A DNA stretch of 64,000 nt from Methanobacteriota archaeon (GTDB lineage: Archaea > Methanobacteriota > Methanobacteria > Methanobacteriales > Methanobacteriaceae), in NCBI GenBank assembly GCA_023411115.1, contig JAEYPF010000018.1:124001-188000 (forward strand), read 5' to 3'. The translations under genes and the position numbers were made by a program. Of the stretch, positions 27,198 through 35,848 are shown piece by piece; position 1 is the first letter of the stretch; each line of letters starts with the position of its first letter. The notes under the pieces were generated by a model. That model was not told the DNA's origin. It ran no database searches and was given only the letters and a program-made list of their open reading frames with translations.

Positions 27198-27734
27198 ATG
27201 AAGGCATTGATGGTTTATGGAACAAGATACGGCACAGCCGCAGAAATTGCAGGAGAAATAGCAAAAGTTATGGAAAATGAAGGAGTTGAAGTAGACTTGG
27301 CAGACTCTAGAGGTCTTAAGGACTGTGATATTTCACCATATGACTTGGTAGTTGTAGGAAGCGGGATCAAAATTGGTAAATGGACAAAAAATTCACTTAA
27401 ATTCCTGGAAAAGAATAAATCTGCCCTTTCAAATAAAAAAGTAGCCCTGTTTGTCACCTGCGGTGCGGCCAACATGGAAGAAACAAAGGCTGAAGGGCAG
27501 GAAAAATATCTGGACGAAGTAGCTGAAAAATATCTGTCTGGCAAGCCTGTAGCAACTGGGCTTTTTGGAAGCGTGTATGACCCCAACGCCAACCACGGCT
27601 TAATGCATAAATTTGCTACCAGGTTCATGATTAAAAAAGAACTGGATAAACAGGGAATAGATACCAGTAAACGCCTTGATTACAGAAACTGGGATGAAAT
27701 ACGCGTCTGGGCTCGTGATCTGGTAATGAGTTAA
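27198..27734 (+). CDS. Flavodoxin (HemG-like flavodoxin-domain protein)
   Basis: Cytoplasmic flavodoxin of 178 residues. The FMN phosphate loop is YGTRYGTAAEIA near the N-terminus, with VVVGSGIKIGKW and FVTCGAA as the isoalloxazine-contacting loops. It resembles the protoporphyrinogen-oxidase-type flavodoxin family (HemG), which also covers general electron carriers. GGAG precedes the ATG by 8 nt. It follows the MarR gene by 36 bp within the same operon, so it is likely induced with it. A membrane-anchored flavodoxin-like protein lies two genes downstream. Confidence 0.85.
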   Translation: MKALMVYGTRYGTAAEIAGEIAKVMENEGVEVDLADSRGLKDCDISPYDLVVVGSGIKIGKWTKNSLKFLEKNKSALSNKKVALFVTCGAANMEETKAEGQEKYLDEVAEKYLSGKPVATGLFGSVYDPNANHGLMHKFATRFMIKKELDKQGIDTSKRLDYRNWDEIRVWARDLVMS

Positions 27735-27755
27735 ACTAAATTCAAGGAGATTTAC

Positions 27756-28583
27756 ATGTCAGAAAATATGGAAAAAATAAAAAATAACTGGTGGAAGATC
27801 CTTGTTATTGCTTTTCTAGGATCTTTATTCAATGCCATTATTCACGGCATACTTCCCTCAGGAGAATCAGTGCTACCACCTAGCGTTATAGTACAGCAAG
27901 GGCTATTACCTATAGCTTTTATCATCTATGGAACAATATACTATGCTCTTCTTGGATGTACGTTTGTCCTTATTGCAGACAAACTTCAAGGAAGCAGAGT
28001 AGTGAAAGGATTAAAATACGGTATATTCTTCTGTATTTTGACCTTCATAGTATATTTAGAGCCTTTGCCATCCACAGCAACATTTTCTATAACAAATATG
28101 TCATGGATGCTGGCTGATGGTATTCCTTATGCCGTATTGGGCGCTATTCTGGGATTATTTTTAGCAAATAACAGCATAAATGTAGAAAAAAACGATGGAA
28201 AAGGATCGAATAAAATTTTAATCCTGATCATACCAGTTGTATTCCTTATTGGAAGGCTAATAAGCTACAATGTTTTCCATATCTACTCAGCTTACTCGAC
28301 TTTACCCGTAAATACATTATCATGGGTTTTTGGACTTGGATTAGGAATAGGAATCCTTTACTACCTATTATTGAGGCCCGCTTTCAGGGGAAATTCACCT
28401 CTTTACAAGGCCCTATTTTTCGGCCTGATATTTGGAATATACCTGTTCCTGTTCAACTTCGCTTATGCTTTAATTGTTAACCTTGAACTGGCAACCTACA
28501 TCGATTTCTTTATCAGGACAGGTATGGATGTTCTCTTTGCATCCATAGGAGTTTTCATTTATGAGTATCTGGTACGAGATTAG
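27756..28583 (+). CDS. Multi-pass membrane protein of the MarR/flavodoxin operon
   Basis: Protein of 275 residues with about seven hydrophobic helices, starting NNWWKILVIAFLGSLFNAII and ending in ASIGVFIYEYLVRD. Family not recognised. GGAG lies 6 nt upstream of the ATG, and the gene begins 21 bp after the flavodoxin stop, so it belongs to the same transcript. It could be a membrane electron-transfer partner or exporter; no cofactor-binding motif is visible, so this is only context. Confidence 0.7.
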   Translation: MSENMEKIKNNWWKILVIAFLGSLFNAIIHGILPSGESVLPPSVIVQQGLLPIAFIIYGTIYYALLGCTFVLIADKLQGSRVVKGLKYGIFFCILTFIVYLEPLPSTATFSITNMSWMLADGIPYAVLGAILGLFLANNSINVEKNDGKGSNKILILIIPVVFLIGRLISYNVFHIYSAYSTLPVNTLSWVFGLGLGIGILYYLLLRPAFRGNSPLYKALFFGLIFGIYLFLFNFAYALIVNLELATYIDFFIRTGMDVLFASIGVFIYEYLVRD

Positions 28584-28651
28584 AAATATAAATATAGGTC
28601 AGAATGAATTAATACTATGAATCTATTGGAAAATAGACTAAGGGGATTTAA

Positions 28652-29209
28652 ATGGAACTTAAAAAAATAGCAAAGTATTTTGGATTGGGGATAATATTAA
28701 TTATTGTGGTGGCTTTTGTAGGAATGGGCTTTATAGTGTATGATGTGATGAGTTACACAGCTACCAACTTTGAAACTCTAAATCCTGCCGAAAACATGAC
28801 GGGAAGTGCACTGGTTGTTTATAATCCAGGTGTTACAGGAGCTTCAAAGGATGCAGCTGCCGTAATTGCAAAAGATCTGCAAGCAAATGGGTATAAAGTT
28901 AATTTATCTGGTATAAGAAGTACAGAAGCTGTAACTACTTCTGGATATGATATTATTGTCATTAGCGGGCCCATCTACGCAGGAAAATTAAGCAGTGCAA
29001 CTCAATCTTATTTAAGTAACTTGAAACCTTCCGAAAACACAACAATAGGTATTTTTACCACAAGCGGAGGAAGTGGTACAGCAGTGGTTCAAAAAGAAAT
29101 TACTCTACCTTCAGGGAAAGTAATTGAAATAAATGATATAATGCAATTGGCCAGCGGAGAAGATGTCAATCAAAAGTCTGCTGAATTTGTAGATGCTCTT
29201 TTGAAATAG
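28652..29209 (+). CDS. Membrane-anchored flavodoxin-like protein
   Basis: Protein of 185 residues. A Lys-rich N-terminus (MELKKIAKYFG) and one hydrophobic helix (residues 10-32) anchor it; by the positive-inside rule the rest would face outside. Residues 53-185 follow a flavodoxin fold: ALVVYNPGVTGASKDAAAVIA in place of the FMN phosphate loop, IIVISGPIYAGKLSSA, then IGIFTTSGGSG. The usual T-x-T-G-x-T loop is altered, so cofactor binding is uncertain. GGGG is 6 nt before the ATG. It is part of the MarR-controlled run, paired with the soluble flavodoxin at 27198. Confidence 0.72.
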   Translation: MELKKIAKYFGLGIILIIVVAFVGMGFIVYDVMSYTATNFETLNPAENMTGSALVVYNPGVTGASKDAAAVIAKDLQANGYKVNLSGIRSTEAVTTSGYDIIVISGPIYAGKLSSATQSYLSNLKPSENTTIGIFTTSGGSGTAVVQKEITLPSGKVIEINDIMQLASGEDVNQKSAEFVDALLK

Positions 29210-29308
29210 AAGTTTTAAACGAATAAACTTAAATTATAATTACAATATTAAATAATTTAAACAGGTATAGATCGATTTAGACTACTTACAGCAGTTGGAG
29301 GTTATAAA

Positions 29309-29929
29309 ATTAAATTTAAACAAAATTCAACTTTTTATCAGAAAACAGCGGGATTATTAATGGCTATTGCAGGAATTCAGTTTATGTTACTTGTATCTAT
29401 TGCTGAAACGCTGTATCCCGGGTATAATACTAGAATCTATGATCTCAGTTCACTCGCCGATTTACCAATACATGAACCTTCAGCGACCATTTTCAATATA
29501 ACTGTGTTTATAGCAGGTTTGTTTATCCTCGTAGCTTCCTATTTAATATACAACCGATTTAGGGGCAAAGTTTTTCCTGCACTTTTAGGTATACTTGGAA
29601 TTGGCGCCATGGGAGTGGGAATATTTCCTGGATATACCGGAAATATACACACCATCTTTGCAATGATCTCTTTTATCTTCGGAAGTTTAGCTTTGCTGAC
29701 ATCTTTCACCATTTTACGAGATTCCCTGCTTAAATACGTCATTCCAGTACTTGGTGCCATTGCATTCATAGATATTCTACTTGTGATTTTTCTACAAGAA
29801 GCAAATCCTTTCATGGCCTTTGGTATTGGAGGAACCGAACGGCTCATCGTTTATCCTGTTATCCTTGGTATAATAGCCATGGGTGGTTATTTAACAGGTC
29901 CAGTACAATCTGAAAAATTGGAAAAGTGA
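29309..29929 (+). CDS. DUF998-family membrane protein, probable ATT start codon
   Basis: Membrane protein of about 206 residues with six helices, of the DUF998 type (AGIQFMLLVSIAETLYPGYN, FGIGGTERLIVYPVILG). The first ATG (29360) lies inside the first transmembrane helix (KTAGLLMAIAGIQF), so it cannot be the start. Upstream in frame there is no ATG, GTG or TTG back to the stop at 29258. ATT at 29309 lies seven nt after a canonical GGAGG (29297-29301), giving the N-terminus (M)KFKQNSTFYQKTAGLL. It trails the MarR operon by 99 bp; co-transcription is possible. Function unknown. Confidence 0.75.
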   Translation: MKFKQNSTFYQKTAGLLMAIAGIQFMLLVSIAETLYPGYNTRIYDLSSLADLPIHEPSATIFNITVFIAGLFILVASYLIYNRFRGKVFPALLGILGIGAMGVGIFPGYTGNIHTIFAMISFIFGSLALLTSFTILRDSLLKYVIPVLGAIAFIDILLVIFLQEANPFMAFGIGGTERLIVYPVILGIIAMGGYLTGPVQSEKLEK

Positions 29930-30334
29930 AATAATATGATATTTATCTTATTTTAGATTAGTAATTCTAAAATATCTTAATTCAAGCTATTTAGATGCTC
30001 AAAAATCATTTATACATTTTATTTTGAATTTAAACGTTTACTTTTATACTTTTATATCCCTATAACCTAAATTAATGGATTAACAGTTATTTTTTAGGAA
30101 TCTAATTATTTTTAAGTAAATTATATAATTATTGAGGGTTTTTAATTGAAAAAAAATGTTTCAGTGTCAAAAATACCATACCGATAAACAGATAGACTAG
30201 TTAATACAAATATAATATAAAATATTATTTAATCAAATTAAAATATATTAAAATCGTCTATACTGAGGATATTTTCAAATTTAAAGTATTAATAAAAATC
30301 AATCCCACCATTTATCAATAAAATGGTGATAGAT
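29930..30334. other. Non-coding AT-rich spacer upstream of the sensor kinase
   Basis: Spacer of 405 bp with no open frame of coding quality. It carries several TATA-like runs (AATATATTAAAATC near 30240) and the GGTGAT that serves the kinase start. No repeat or RNA recognised. Confidence 0.4.
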
Positions 30335-32287
30335 ATGGTAAAAAAGCTTAATAAAAAAACAATTTCACAATTAAAATATTTTTCAAAACTTTCAAGTATA
30401 TTAATTGCCATTCTAGGACTTATAATGGTTTTAGGTTGGATTTTTAATATTTCAGTGCTTGAAAGCCCAGGATCTAATTTCTCTACTGTAAAATCCGATC
30501 TGGCCCTATGTTTTGTTTTAATTGGAATTTCTTTATGGTTAATACAAACAAGGACAATGAATAAACAAAAACAGCGAACTGCTCATCTTTTAGCAGGCGT
30601 TGTGGTTTTAATAGGTATTTTAACTGTTATTGAGTACATATTTCCATTCAATTTAGGTAATCTAATATGGTTTAAAGAAGCCCCATATGTATTTAATACA
30701 TCGTCCAATCGCATGGAATTTATTGCTGCTTTAAATATTTCTTTAATTGGTACAGCCCTACTATTATTAGGTAGAGGGATAGAAAAGCACAGATTAGCCC
30801 AATATTTATGTATTATAGTGGGTATTCTGTCTTTAATGGGTTTAATGGGGTATATTTATCATATTTCCAATCAGTATATTGAGTACAATTATACAGAAAC
30901 CGCAATTTACGCTGTAATATTATTCATGCTTACATCATCTGCAGTTTTATTTGCACGTCCAGATAAAGGCATGATGAAATTATTAACTGGCACAGGATTG
31001 GGCAGCAGTTTTGCATGGAGATTAACACCCCTAGTTATAATTAGTTCAATATTCATAGGCTATTTTCACCTTTTATGGCAGCAAGACGGATTTTATGACA
31101 CGCCTTTTGAAAATACAGCCATAATTATTTCTATGATTACCCTTTTCTTAATTGTAATCTGGATCAATGTTAGTTCTCTAAATAAAATCGATTATAAGCG
31201 CCGCGAAACAGAGGAAAAAATTAAAAGACTGGCCAATATTGTGGAATCATCAGATGATGCAATAATCAGTAAAGATTTAAATTCTATAATATCAAGCTGG
31301 AACAAAGGGGCTGAAAAAATGTATGGCTATTCAGCCCATGAAATGATAGGAAAACATATATCCATTTTGATGACACCTTCTGAATGGAAAAAAGTTTCTA
31401 AACTTGTGGAAGAAGTAAAAAGGGGTAAATCCATAGCCCAGTATGAAACTAAAAGATTAAGAAAAGATGGTAGCGAAATACATGTTTCTATAACGCTATC
31501 TCCTATTAAAAACTATGAAGGAAAAATTGCAGGGATATCTGTCATTGCCAGGGACATTTCCAAACGAAAAAAAGCTGAAGAACAATTGAAAGAAACTATA
31601 GATGAATTAAAGCACTCCAACGATGAACTCCAGCAGTTTGCTTATATTACCTCTCATGACCTGCAGGAACCACTCAGGACCATTGCAAGTTTTGCACAGC
31701 TTTTAGAAAGGCGTTATAAAAGCAAGTTTGATGACGATGCAGATGAATACATTGATTTTATAGTAGATGCTGCTGTACGTATGAAGGAAATGATACAGGG
31801 TTTACTTTACTATTCTCGAGTTGGAACCAAAGGAGGTGAATTTAAATTAACTAGTGCGGAAGAGTCCTTAAAAGATGCTTTGTCCAATCTTCAACTGACA
31901 ATTATAGAAAATAAAGCCAAAATTACCCATGATAAACTTCCAATGATAATTGCAGATAAAGGACAGTTAACCCAGCTATTTCAGAATTTGATAGAAAATG
32001 CAATTAAGTTCAGAAAACCAGATATATATCCAAAAATCCACGTATCAGCTAGAAAAGATCCACAAAATGAATACATCTTCAGTGTATCTGATAATGGAAT
32101 TGGTATGGAACAACAGTACACTGACAAAATATTTGAAGTATTCAAGCAATTACATGCAATGAACGAGTACAGAGGCGCCGGTATTGGTCTTGCCATATCA
32201 AAAAGGATAGTAGATCGGCATAACGGCCATATATGGGTAAAATCTAAACTTGGGGAAGGATCAACCTTTTACTTCAGTATCCCTTAA
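30335..32287 (+). CDS. Membrane PAS-domain sensor histidine kinase
   Basis: Sensor kinase of 650 residues. About eight hydrophobic helices occupy residues 20-280. A PAS domain (IVESSDDAIISKDLNSIISSWN, YGYSAHEMIGKHISILM) with PAC (VSITLSPIKNYEGKIAGISVIARDIS, cited in part) follows. The dimerisation region has the phospho-His in FAYITSHDLQEPLRTI, and the ATPase has NLIENAIKF, DNGIGM and GAGIGLAI. It senses an unknown signal at the membrane. No response regulator is adjacent, as is usual in Methanobacteriales. ATG at 30335 is preferred since GGTGAT overlaps the earlier ATG at 30323. Confidence 0.92.
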   Translation: MVKKLNKKTISQLKYFSKLSSILIAILGLIMVLGWIFNISVLESPGSNFSTVKSDLALCFVLIGISLWLIQTRTMNKQKQRTAHLLAGVVVLIGILTVIEYIFPFNLGNLIWFKEAPYVFNTSSNRMEFIAALNISLIGTALLLLGRGIEKHRLAQYLCIIVGILSLMGLMGYIYHISNQYIEYNYTETAIYAVILFMLTSSAVLFARPDKGMMKLLTGTGLGSSFAWRLTPLVIISSIFIGYFHLLWQQDGFYDTPFENTAIIISMITLFLIVIWINVSSLNKIDYKRRETEEKIKRLANIVESSDDAIISKDLNSIISSWNKGAEKMYGYSAHEMIGKHISILMTPSEWKKVSKLVEEVKRGKSIAQYETKRLRKDGSEIHVSITLSPIKNYEGKIAGISVIARDISKRKKAEEQLKETIDELKHSNDELQQFAYITSHDLQEPLRTIASFAQLLERRYKSKFDDDADEYIDFIVDAAVRMKEMIQGLLYYSRVGTKGGEFKLTSAEESLKDALSNLQLTIIENKAKITHDKLPMIIADKGQLTQLFQNLIENAIKFRKPDIYPKIHVSARKDPQNEYIFSVSDNGIGMEQQYTDKIFEVFKQLHAMNEYRGAGIGLAISKRIVDRHNGHIWVKSKLGEGSTFYFSIP

Positions 32288-32416
32288 AATATCTTTAAAA
32301 TACGAGATTAAATCTATATTACCTTTTATATTCATAATTTATAGAAAAAAATTTATCAAAGATAAATTATAACTAATTACACCATTTTTTAACTCAATAA
32401 AAGCAGGTGATTTAAT

Positions 32417-32644
32417 ATGTGTGAAGAAAAGGATTGTGACTGCAATCATCACAAAAAACACCATGGAAAACACCATATGCACCATATGATGCATATTAAA
32501 GGTTATACATCAATAGTTAAACGTGCTGACAATCAGGTAGTGGTGCCAGAAGTCCTTTTAGAAGTTGCCGATGTAAATGTTGGTGATTTTTTAGAAATTA
32601 ACATTAGAAAAATCAAAAAATACGAAAGTCACCACCAAGAATAG
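32417..32644 (+). CDS. Small protein with His-rich metal-binding N-terminus
   Basis: Protein of 75 residues. The first 28 residues are Cys/His-rich (CEEKDCDCNHHKKHHGKHHM and MHHMMH), suited to bind nickel, zinc or copper. The remaining 45 residues (GYTSIVKRADNQVVVPEVLL, VNVGDFLEINIRKIKK) resemble the swapped-hairpin AbrB type in spacing, but I cannot confirm this. AGGTGAT lies directly upstream at normal spacing, so translation is well supported. A metal store or metal-sensing regulator is possible. No operon partner. Confidence 0.7.
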   Translation: MCEEKDCDCNHHKKHHGKHHMHHMMHIKGYTSIVKRADNQVVVPEVLLEVADVNVGDFLEINIRKIKKYESHHQE

Positions 32645-32848
32645 TTAATATTTTTTATTTTACTTTTAAAGGCTATATTTTATATATTTTGTACTTAAAT
32701 TCTTTTATTTTTACTTCAATTGATTAAATTTAAGTTATTATTTGAATCTAATAACCCTACGATCATATTATTCTTGTATTTAAAAATTGTAAAAATTTTT
32801 TACTTGTTTTATCTTGATTTAAGCTTTTTAAATCGGTAGAGTTTTACT

Positions 32849-32880
32849 GTGACTAAATTCACATCTGAATAATAAAAACT
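32849..32880 (+). promoter_or_regulatory. GTGA-N6-TCAC operator and promoter of the 51-aa gene
   Basis: Palindrome GTGACTAAATTCAC (32849-32862) followed by AATAAAAACT exactly 22 bases after its first base, leading into a TATA-like ACTATATTTTT. The same arrangement with the same 22-base offset occurs at 33321 in front of the Csa3-like regulator. The shared element is probably the binding site of that regulator placed beside the core promoter. Confidence 0.65.
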
Positions 32881-32930
32881 ATATTTTTTATATTATTAAA
32901 TCACATATATTACACCATGAGGTGTTTTGT

Positions 32931-33086
32931 ATGACCGGCATAGTAACCATAATAAAAGATTCTGAGGATATTCATTTTATCATTGAAAAAAATGAAAATA
33001 CTGCTAATAAAGTCATAATATTAACAAATGATGGATGGTATTCAATCAATGATAAAGACGCCCGTTTTATGAAGCTTTTAAAGTAA
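32931..33086 (+). CDS. 51-aa stand-alone N-terminal fragment of the Csa3-like regulator family
   Basis: Short protein (MTGIVTIIKDSEDIHFIIEK... ending FMKLLK). It aligns without gaps to the first 34 residues of the regulator at 33407, sharing M1, T6, I8, K9, E12, I14, I17, K20, A25, V28, I29, L31 and D34. It ends where that protein continues into the rest of its sensor domain and its winged helix. Its promoter carries the same operator as the regulator gene. It may be a truncated paralog kept as a small partner protein, or a decaying duplicate. Another ATG out of frame lies at 32917. No homologs were checked. Confidence 0.6.
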   Translation: MTGIVTIIKDSEDIHFIIEKNENTANKVIILTNDGWYSINDKDARFMKLLK

Positions 33087-33320
33087 CTAATATTTAATAT
33101 TTATCATCGATTTTTTCTCTAAAAGTAGTCTTAAGCCCTATAATATTGTTTAAAGTATATATTATCTGTTTTATATAATATCACATTAAAAACTACTAAT
33201 TATCACTCGAATCGAAAAAATATCAAAAATAAATTTCCATTTTTAGATATTATAGTTCTACTAAATTTTCTTGCTTAATTTACATTCCTAAAAACTTTTT
33301 TATATGGGTTCATTATTATG

Positions 33321-33355
33321 GTGACTTAATTCACATTTTGGTAATAAAAACTATA
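33321..33355 (+). promoter_or_regulatory. GTGA-N6-TCAC operator and promoter of the Csa3-like regulator
   Basis: Palindrome GTGACTTAATTCAC (33321-33334) with AATAAAAACTATAAA beginning at 33343, the same geometry as at 32849. The start codon lies 64 bases beyond AATAAAAACT here and 60 bases beyond in the other copy. Autoregulation of the downstream winged-helix gene is the simplest reading. Confidence 0.65.
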
Positions 33356-33406
33356 AATTTAATATTAATGAAAAAACATAATATAATAAAAACACGGAGG
33401 TTTTAA

Positions 33407-33994
33407 ATGCCAAGTCTTATAACAACAATTAAAAGGCCCGAAATTATCCAGAATATCCTTAGAAAGGATAATTTTGAAGCTGATGAAGTTATAATGTTGT
33501 CGAAAGACGCTGAAATTGATAAAAATGGTTATAAGGTCATTAATTTGGAAGGAGATTTCCATGAGGTTGTAGATGAAATTAAAAATGTTTTTGAAGAGGT
33601 AGAAGAGCCCTATTTTATAGCTAGCGAAGATAAACTTGATCTATATGTAACTTATTATTTAACACAATTTCAGGCATCCACACCTTTATATGTTTTAGAT
33701 GAAGGTAGGCCTGTTTTTCTACCTGTAAACCCTGCTCATCGCTTTGGTAGCACCAAAATAAGAGTACTAGAAATTCTAAGTAAAAATAATAATATAACAT
33801 TCAATCATCTTCTAACTCTCCTGAGCCGGTCTTATTCTAAAGCTAAAGGCAAACGGAAAAAATATTCAGAATCTACTGTTCATCAGTACCTTCAGGAATT
33901 GGAGAATATGGGTTTAATAGATGTTGAGGTTAAAAGGAATAAAAAGTATTCAATCAATGAAAATGGAATTCATTTTATAGAGCACATAAAATAA
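33407..33994 (+). CDS. Csa3-like regulator: CARF-like sensor domain plus winged helix
   Basis: Protein of 195 residues. Residues 1-115 form an alpha/beta sensor-like half (MPSLITTIKRPEII, DEVIMLSKDAEI, PYFIASEDKLDLYVTYYL). Residues 118-190 form a winged helix (STKIRVLEILSKNNNITFNHLL, then YSESTVHQYLQELENMGLI, cited in part). The order matches Csa3/CARF-HTH proteins, which bind cyclic nucleotides near CRISPR loci, but no cas genes are here. A related protein is at 50435 and a truncated copy at 32931. GGAGG lies 7 nt before the ATG. Ligand and targets unknown; the shared palindrome suggests autoregulation. Confidence 0.65.
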   Translation: MPSLITTIKRPEIIQNILRKDNFEADEVIMLSKDAEIDKNGYKVINLEGDFHEVVDEIKNVFEEVEEPYFIASEDKLDLYVTYYLTQFQASTPLYVLDEGRPVFLPVNPAHRFGSTKIRVLEILSKNNNITFNHLLTLLSRSYSKAKGKRKKYSESTVHQYLQELENMGLIDVEVKRNKKYSINENGIHFIEHIK

Positions 33995-34099
33995 TCTAAT
34001 TTTACATTTCACTCTAATTTCACTTAATTACCATCTACTAATTTTAAATCCGTATTTTACCAATTAATGTCCATATGTCTTAATTGCTGGAGGAATGCT

Positions 34100-35023
34100 G
34101 TGAAGCAAGAAGATATTGAAAACAAATTCCCATATTCGGGGATTCCCACGTTTTACAAACTCCGGCATACTAAAGACTTAAAAAATGTAGACGTTGCCAT
34201 GATTGGTGTTCCATTTGATCAGGGTACTACAAACCGTTCAGGAACACGCTTCGGCCCTCGCGCAATTCGCATTGCCTCACAAAATTATGGAATCTATATG
34301 CACTCATCCGAAGGTGCCTATGATCTGGAACAAAAAAGGCATGTTCTCCAAAACGAAAATCTCATAGATTATGGAGATGTACCCATATTACCTACATCTA
34401 CAGTTAAAAACATGGGTATGATCCATGATACATTCAAAAAAATTATAAAAAGCGGCGTTTTTCCTGTGGGTTTTGGTGGTGATCATTCAATTACTTTTCC
34501 AATTCTTGAAGCATTCAATGTCGATTTTGACATCCTTCATTTTGATACCCATCTTGATTTTGTAGACCATGTTGGAGATGTGAAATTTTCCCATGCAAGC
34601 CCCATAAAACGTGCATCTGACCTTAAAAATGTTAATAACATCACACAAATTGGAATTCGTGGATTTACAGACAGGAAATCAAATTATGATGAAGCCGTAA
34701 AATACGGCTCAAAAATTATAACTGCTGCAGATGTTTTTGAAAATGGGATCAAATGGACGCTTGAAGAAATAAAAGAAGCTGAAAATATTTATGTTACCCT
34801 CGATATTGACGCTCTTGATATTTCAGTTGTACCCGGAACTGGTACTCCAGAGCCTGGCGGTTTAAATTACCTTCAAATGAGAGAAATGCTGCAAAAACTA
34901 CCATCCAAGGGTAATGTTATTGGTTTTGATGTTGTTGAAGTTAATCCCCTTTATGATGCAGGAAATATGACCTCACAGATTGCATCTAGACTTGCACTTG
35001 ACTTTTTAGGGGCAATTTTTTAA
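34100..35023 (+). CDS. speB: Agmatinase (arginase/ureohydrolase family)
   Basis: Binuclear Mn hydrolase of 307 residues, converting agmatine into putrescine and urea in polyamine synthesis. Metal-ligand motifs are GGDHS, HFDTHLDF and DIDALD, with the further family stretch GTGTPEPGGL. Other ureohydrolases (arginase, guanidinobutyrase) cannot be fully excluded, but this is the archaeal agmatinase type. The start is taken as GTG at 34100, because GGAGG sits 6 nt upstream; an ATG 11 codons earlier would encode a Cys-containing tail unlike the family. Standalone. Confidence 0.88.
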   Translation: MKQEDIENKFPYSGIPTFYKLRHTKDLKNVDVAMIGVPFDQGTTNRSGTRFGPRAIRIASQNYGIYMHSSEGAYDLEQKRHVLQNENLIDYGDVPILPTSTVKNMGMIHDTFKKIIKSGVFPVGFGGDHSITFPILEAFNVDFDILHFDTHLDFVDHVGDVKFSHASPIKRASDLKNVNNITQIGIRGFTDRKSNYDEAVKYGSKIITAADVFENGIKWTLEEIKEAENIYVTLDIDALDISVVPGTGTPEPGGLNYLQMREMLQKLPSKGNVIGFDVVEVNPLYDAGNMTSQIASRLALDFLGAIF

Positions 35024-35079
35024 AACTGCATGATACTAAGGCTTTTGTCTTCTTATAAAATAAATTTAGTTGTCCAAAA

Positions 35080-35700
35080 CTAACCAAATTCCTTTATCAC
35101 TATAGTTTCCGCTGCTTTATCCCCAATTCTCTGGTTTAAATCACTATCATGTATAATGATCATTCCTATAATGTAAAAAAATGGAAGCCAGTCTATAAAC
35201 CGTAGAATATTTCTTACAAAACTTTTACCATAACCAATCTTACCATGGTCTTTTTTCTTAACAACCTTCAAGTTTAGAGCTCTTTTTCCAACAGTTTTCC
35301 CCTTGCCTAAAGGCCCTTCTAATAAGATAAAATATCCATAAAATACGGTTATAATCAATAAATAGAAGAGCCAATCCATGGATTCAGATGTATATACGGC
35401 CTGAACATTAGCTATTATACTCACAGCAAATATAACCAATGCAAATATAATTAACATATCAATTAAATAAGCCCCAATCCTACTTCCAAAACTTGCTAAA
35501 TGAACTTCACCTTTATCAGGTTTTTCAGAGTGTTTATACTCCATATTATCCTTAAAAGTTCCATTTTTATAACTTGTGTTCGATTTCGTTTTAATATCCT
35601 GTAAATTTTTCCTATTTTTATGTAAACTCAGCTCTTCGCCACAAAAAATACAAAAATTATCATCTATTTGGCTCTTTTTTCCGCACTTTGGACAATACAT
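35080..35700 (-). CDS. Zinc-ribbon RDD-family membrane protein
   Basis: Protein of 206 residues. An N-terminal zinc ribbon (CPKCGKK, CIFCGEE) and a charged linker precede an RDD domain of three helices, with GSRIGAYLIDMLIIF, GKTVGKRALNLKVVK and RNILRFIDWLPFFYIIG. RDD proteins include ion transporters and membrane factors of unknown role. GGG lies 7 nt before the ATG. Standalone, convergent with agmatinase. Confidence 0.82.
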   Translation of the reverse strand: MYCPKCGKKSQIDDNFCIFCGEELSLHKNRKNLQDIKTKSNTSYKNGTFKDNMEYKHSEKPDKGEVHLASFGSRIGAYLIDMLIIFALVIFAVSIIANVQAVYTSESMDWLFYLLIITVFYGYFILLEGPLGKGKTVGKRALNLKVVKKKDHGKIGYGKSFVRNILRFIDWLPFFYIIGMIIIHDSDLNQRIGDKAAETIVIKEFG

Positions 35701-35848
35701 TCAAACACCCTATCCCTATGTTATACTGTTGTTATATTTTAGGATTTAAATTCATAGTGAATGAACTATTCTAAATTAAGGATATTCAGCAGACTGAATA
35801 TTTAGAAAAATTATTGTAATTTGATGATCTAAATAACAATAACGAATT

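Noticed and set aside
29360..29929. DUF998 gene starting at the first ATG
   Set aside because: The ATG is inside the first transmembrane helix, while a canonical GGAGG stands 58 bases upstream in front of ATT.
33407..33994. Evidence of a CRISPR-Cas locus from the Csa3-like regulators
   Set aside because: No cas gene, repeat array or type III effector lies anywhere in the window; only the domain order is similar.
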